From Rhodamnia argentea (lineage: Eukaryota > Streptophyta > Magnoliopsida > Myrtales > Myrtaceae): DNA of 64,000 bases. Numbering within the stretch: position 1 is the first letter of the stretch; the number at the start of each line of letters is the position of its first letter. A program made the position numbers and the translations under genes. The notes beneath the pieces are model-generated. The model ran no database searches. It was not told the origin of the DNA and worked only from the letters and a program-made list of their open reading frames with translations. The stretch spans positions 24,591,448 through 24,655,447 of the forward strand of contig NC_063154.1 of assembly GCF_020921035.1 (NCBI RefSeq). Direction: 5' to 3'. Below are positions 61,101 to 64,000 of this stretch, one piece after another.

Positions 61101-61592
61101 CAACAAATTAGGACACACACAAATAGGAACAATTCAAGCCCCATCACAGAAGTGATGAGATCTGAGAGAGGGAGGGAGCGTCGAGAGAAAGAAGAGGACT
61201 TTACAGCGCTGGGCGTTGAAGAACATGAGGGACTTGTGGAGGGCGAGGGTGTAGTTGTCGGGGGGAGAGCGGCCGCGGTGGTGGCGGGGGACGGTCTTGA
61301 CGATGAGGGTGACGAGGCCGGCGAGGAGGCCGCAGACGAGGACGGTGCCGACAGTCCAGACGAAGATCTTGCGGCTGACGATGATGCAGCCGAGGTCGAC
61401 GTACTTCTTCTTCTTCTGCTGCTCGCCCTGGCCGAGGAGCCAGCTCTGCTGGGTCTCGTCGAGGGGGCGGGAGTTGGAGAGGGCGGCGCGGTCGTAGTCG
61501 TTGAGGTTGCGGCTGCGCTCGTCCTCGGTGGCGGAGTCGGCGGCGTTGATCTCCAGGGGACCCCCCCAGGGATCCCGTCCGTACATGCTCAT
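58169..61592 (-). CDS. KOR1: Membrane-anchored endo-1,4-beta-glucanase, KORRIGAN type (GH9)
   Basis: Six exons on the minus strand, 61592-61205, 61037-60727, 60203-59742, 59119-58984, 58880-58708 and 58570-58169, total 1872 nt, giving 623 aa, the usual KORRIGAN length. The cytosolic tail ([13 protein letters not shown], later [11 protein letters not shown]) has the LL sorting motif and ends in [10 protein letters not shown]. One membrane anchor spans about 78-98. The GH9 domain contains GGYYDAGD (163-170, catalytic base region), the [10 protein letters not shown] block (511-520) and the second GH9 signature with Phe563, Asp565, Tyr570 and the acid Glu574. The C-terminus is the family's Pro-rich tail ([16 protein letters not shown]). 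KORRIGAN works with cellulose synthase complexes at the plasma membrane and Golgi. All features look intact; the start is the first Met of the conserved tail. Confidence 0.96.
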
Positions 61593-62302
61593 TGTCGGAC
61601 CAAGAAGACCAACCGGGTCACCACTGGCTTACTCACTTGCTGAAAAGCACTAGAGAGAAGCAGAGGCCACCGCGCTTCTCTGGGTCTGTTCCACCTCCGA
61701 TAAAAGGGAAGGAAGAAGAAGATGCACCGACAGACAGTGGCACAGAGAGAGAGAGAGAGAGAAAGATAGATCTGCGTCAAAGATTCGTCTCGGAGAAAGA
61801 GTAGAAAAATGGAGGTATCACCAACAATGGAGGGTGGTGGCTCTTTGTTTATGTTGACGATGGAGGTGGGATGAAGACGACGGTGGGTGGGCTGGAGATG
61901 CTTTGCTTCGATGAGTCAAAGAAGGAGATGATGGATGGGCATGTGGAGGCGATCCATCTGATCAGATGTGATGAATCCGTGTATTATGGTTGGGAGGACT
62001 GATGTTTCGGATGCGTACAAATTGAGCGTCGGGTGGATGACAGTGCCCAGTCCACTAACCGACAGCGACCCTCTGTCCGCAATGTTCTCCAATTTTCATT
62101 TGTCTAAAGAGTGTGTGCATGGACGGAAGGTTCAGACATCTGGACTGATCGTTTAGTAAAAAAAAAAAAAACTAAAATAAATGCATTTAAAGCCTTAAAA
62201 TTTATCATAAAATAAAAAATAAATTTTGAAACTTGCAAAGAGTTCAATCAAATCCTAAAATTAATCACGAAAATACATTCGAGTCCTAAAACGTTCAAAA
62301 AA

Positions 62303-62486
62303 TAGAATAAAGCCTTAAAATTTGTCACAAAAATGCAATCAAGTCTTACAACTTTTCAAAAAGTGTAATTAATAGAAGGACATGATGGAATCAATATGAC
62401 AAGTTTTATGACTTAATTACACTTTTTAAAAATTAAAAAATTCGATTGCACTTTCGTGATAAATTTTAGAGCTCCATTGCACTTTT
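62303..62486. mobile_element. Foldback (MITE-like) element
   Basis: The left arm (from 'aaagccttaaaatttgtcac' through 'atgcaatc' to 'cttttcaaaaagtgtaatt') pairs imperfectly with the right arm ('aattacactttttaaaaa', 'cgattgcac', 'gtgataaattttagagct'). The centre is a short unpaired stretch. A diverged direct copy of the left arm ('aaagccttaaaatttatcat') lies just upstream near 62190. No coding capacity. Confidence 0.6.
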
Positions 62487-63301
62487 ATTTTAAAAAAAAT
62501 CGTTTATATAACAATATTGGGAGAACTATTAACATGACAATATGTTGTGACACACTTAAAAATAAATTAACTCAACACTTAATAATTCACGTGGTCTCGT
62601 AATAACGCCCCACTCGTCGTTTGAGCAAACAAAAAGTGCCACATTGAAGAACATTTTATCGATGGTTCGAGGATCATGTTGAGCATGTCTTGGATTCTCT
62701 AAAGGCTTTGGCCAATGTTAAGGCTTAGAAGCAATAAAACTATCGTTTTTCTCAAATTATTTTTGTAATTCTTAAATTTCCATAGTGATTTTGCTTCTCA
62801 TCTCCCCATAATTTTTTTCCCCAAGGATTTTCCTAGTAAGTCCATGTATTCATTTGTAATTTCTACATTGGTCAATGTTAGACCACATTGCACAAATTTG
62901 AAGTCCAAAGATGACATTGCATGCTAGGCTAAAATAAAAGCATAGAAAAAAGTACGATTTTGTGATATATTCCTATCGCTTTTATTTCCTCTGTTTTATT
63001 TATTTTATTTGTCCACACGAATTCTTCTTCTTCTTCTTTTTTATCGCTAAAAGTCGAGTTTCATAATACCAGGATCTCTAAGTATAAAGTGCAAGTAAAA
63101 TATTTTTTTTTTGTCATTTGAAGATAGAATGATACTCGATTTGGCAATAATAAAGGGATTACTAGTAATCCGTGTCGCTTTCACTAAAGTGCCCCATCCA
63201 TGGAAATATCAATACATCCCTTTAGTTTGTGTTTCGAATTAGAAAAAAAAAAGGGGTTTAAATGCAATCATAAGAGTACGTATTTCCAAACTTTATTTAA
63301 T

Positions 63302-63374
63302 GGGGATTGTAGTTTAATTGATTAGAGCATCGCCTTGTCAAGGCGAAAGCTGTGGATTCAAGTCCGTCAGCCTG
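63302..63374 (+). pseudogene. trnD-GUC: Decayed plastid-derived tRNA-Asp(GUC)
   Basis: The sequence GGGATTGTAGTTTAATTGAT, then TAGAGCATCGCCTTGTCAAGG, follows the plastid trnD-GUC gene closely, with the GTC anticodon in the CTGTCAA-type loop (here TTGTCAA). The T arm has lost a base and the 3' acceptor strand reads CAGCCT in place of CAGTCCC, so the acceptor stem no longer pairs. Almost all differences from the remembered plastid gene are C-to-T or G-to-A, as expected for a nuclear copy of plastid DNA decaying by deamination. It is not expected to be functional. Confidence 0.8.
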
Positions 63375-64000
63375 ATGAAATCAAATTTAATGAAAAAATT
63401 TACATTGATGAGAAAATAGATACAAATAAAATAGTCCAAATTCATTTCCAACGGGATTGGATGTTTCAGTGTAACCCACGTGGTTTGGCCATCCTTTTCC
63501 AATTCTAAGAAGTTAAAAAGCAAAAGAAACAACAACAACAACAACATCCGTGAGCTGTAAGAGCGTCCCCACCACACATCTCCCTTTCCCCCCAACTTGA
63601 GTTAAAACGCTTCGTTTCGATCCTTCTTCTCCGTCTTAGTCATCGCCGGGTACAACGTCACCTTCATTTAACCAAAACGCCTTTGCCGACACTCCAAGAT
63701 TTGTAAGAATAATTATGGCCCACACGACTTTATTAATTATGATTTGATGATTATTTATATGCTATAAAGTTAAATACATTGGCTACGAAAACATACAATT
63801 GAAAAAGTGCGATCCTAATATGTTTTGATGAAATGCACATCTTGAAGGGCCACCTTGAATAGTAACGCTTTCAAAAGAAGCCTAATCCTCTCTCCAATCT
63901 ATTGATAATAGCGTTTAACGAACATACACCGATTTTGATTTTTATCATCCGTAGATAGTTAACAAAAAAGGCATAGAGGATTAAGAGAGAGAAATTGATT

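Larger units (their letters stand above)
61593..64000. other. Spacer upstream of the KORRIGAN-type gene
   Basis: 61593-61960 is the probable leader and promoter side of the endoglucanase gene, with a (GA)n tract at about 61744-61762. From 62160 onward the sequence is AT-rich repeat-type DNA that includes a foldback element and a plastid-derived tRNA relic. No protein gene is supported. Confidence 0.6.

Noticed and set aside
61152-61643. 163-codon Ala/Glu/Val-rich open frame on the + strand
   Set aside because: It is antisense to exon 1 of the KORRIGAN-type gene, where high GC content suppresses stops.
1-64000. CRISPR arrays, phage, bacterial operons or biosynthetic cluster
   Set aside because: No regularly spaced repeats, no co-directional intronless gene sets and no pathway enzymes were found; the window is ordinary plant nuclear DNA.

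Overview
This is plant nuclear DNA, from a flowering plant and most likely a dicot. The genes are broken by many short exons with GT-AG (and two GC-AG) introns, the spacers are AT-rich, and microsatellites, a tRNA-derived SINE, LTR-like remnants and a decayed plastid tRNA gene are present. The protein families are plant types: a KORRIGAN endoglucanase, germin-like proteins, plant NUP160 and an FHA-TDP1 fusion. I cannot name the species from the sequence alone. Nothing looks bacterial or viral, and I found no CRISPR array or operon.

Layout. (1) 1-646, + strand: the 3' end of a plant protein O-fucosyltransferase gene cut by the window edge. (2) 2526-4057, +: a two-exon LRAT/NC-domain gene whose intron holds a ~191 bp tandem duplication. 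(3) 5476-23072, -: a twelve-exon gene for an FHA-domain tyrosyl-DNA phosphodiesterase (TDP1-beta type, 1140 aa), swollen by repeat-filled introns. (4) About 23.5-34.2 kb: two tandem copies of a ~5 kb block. Each carries a relic of an NB-ARC resistance gene, an intact germin-like gene and the 3' half of a SNARE-associated Golgi (DedA/VTT) gene. Only the right-hand copy of the last gene is intact (33239-35420, -); the left-hand one is a pseudogene. (5) 38519-56780, -: a 27-exon NUP160 gene (1497 aa). (6) 58169-61592, -: a six-exon KORRIGAN-type GH9 endoglucanase (623 aa). (7) 61.6-64 kb: spacer with a foldback element and a plastid trnD-GUC relic.

Exon boundaries were set by hand from splice consensus, reading frame and remembered family sequence. 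In all four reconstructed multi-exon genes other than the edge-truncated one, the joined exon lengths divide exactly by three and the frames agree at every junction. The genes are ordinary, unrelated cellular functions (cell wall, nuclear pore, DNA repair, membrane traffic, apoplast) and do not form a pathway. I did not find a convincing new biological system. The most informative material is the recent tandem duplication with its decaying passengers, the two GC-AG introns and the datable insertions.
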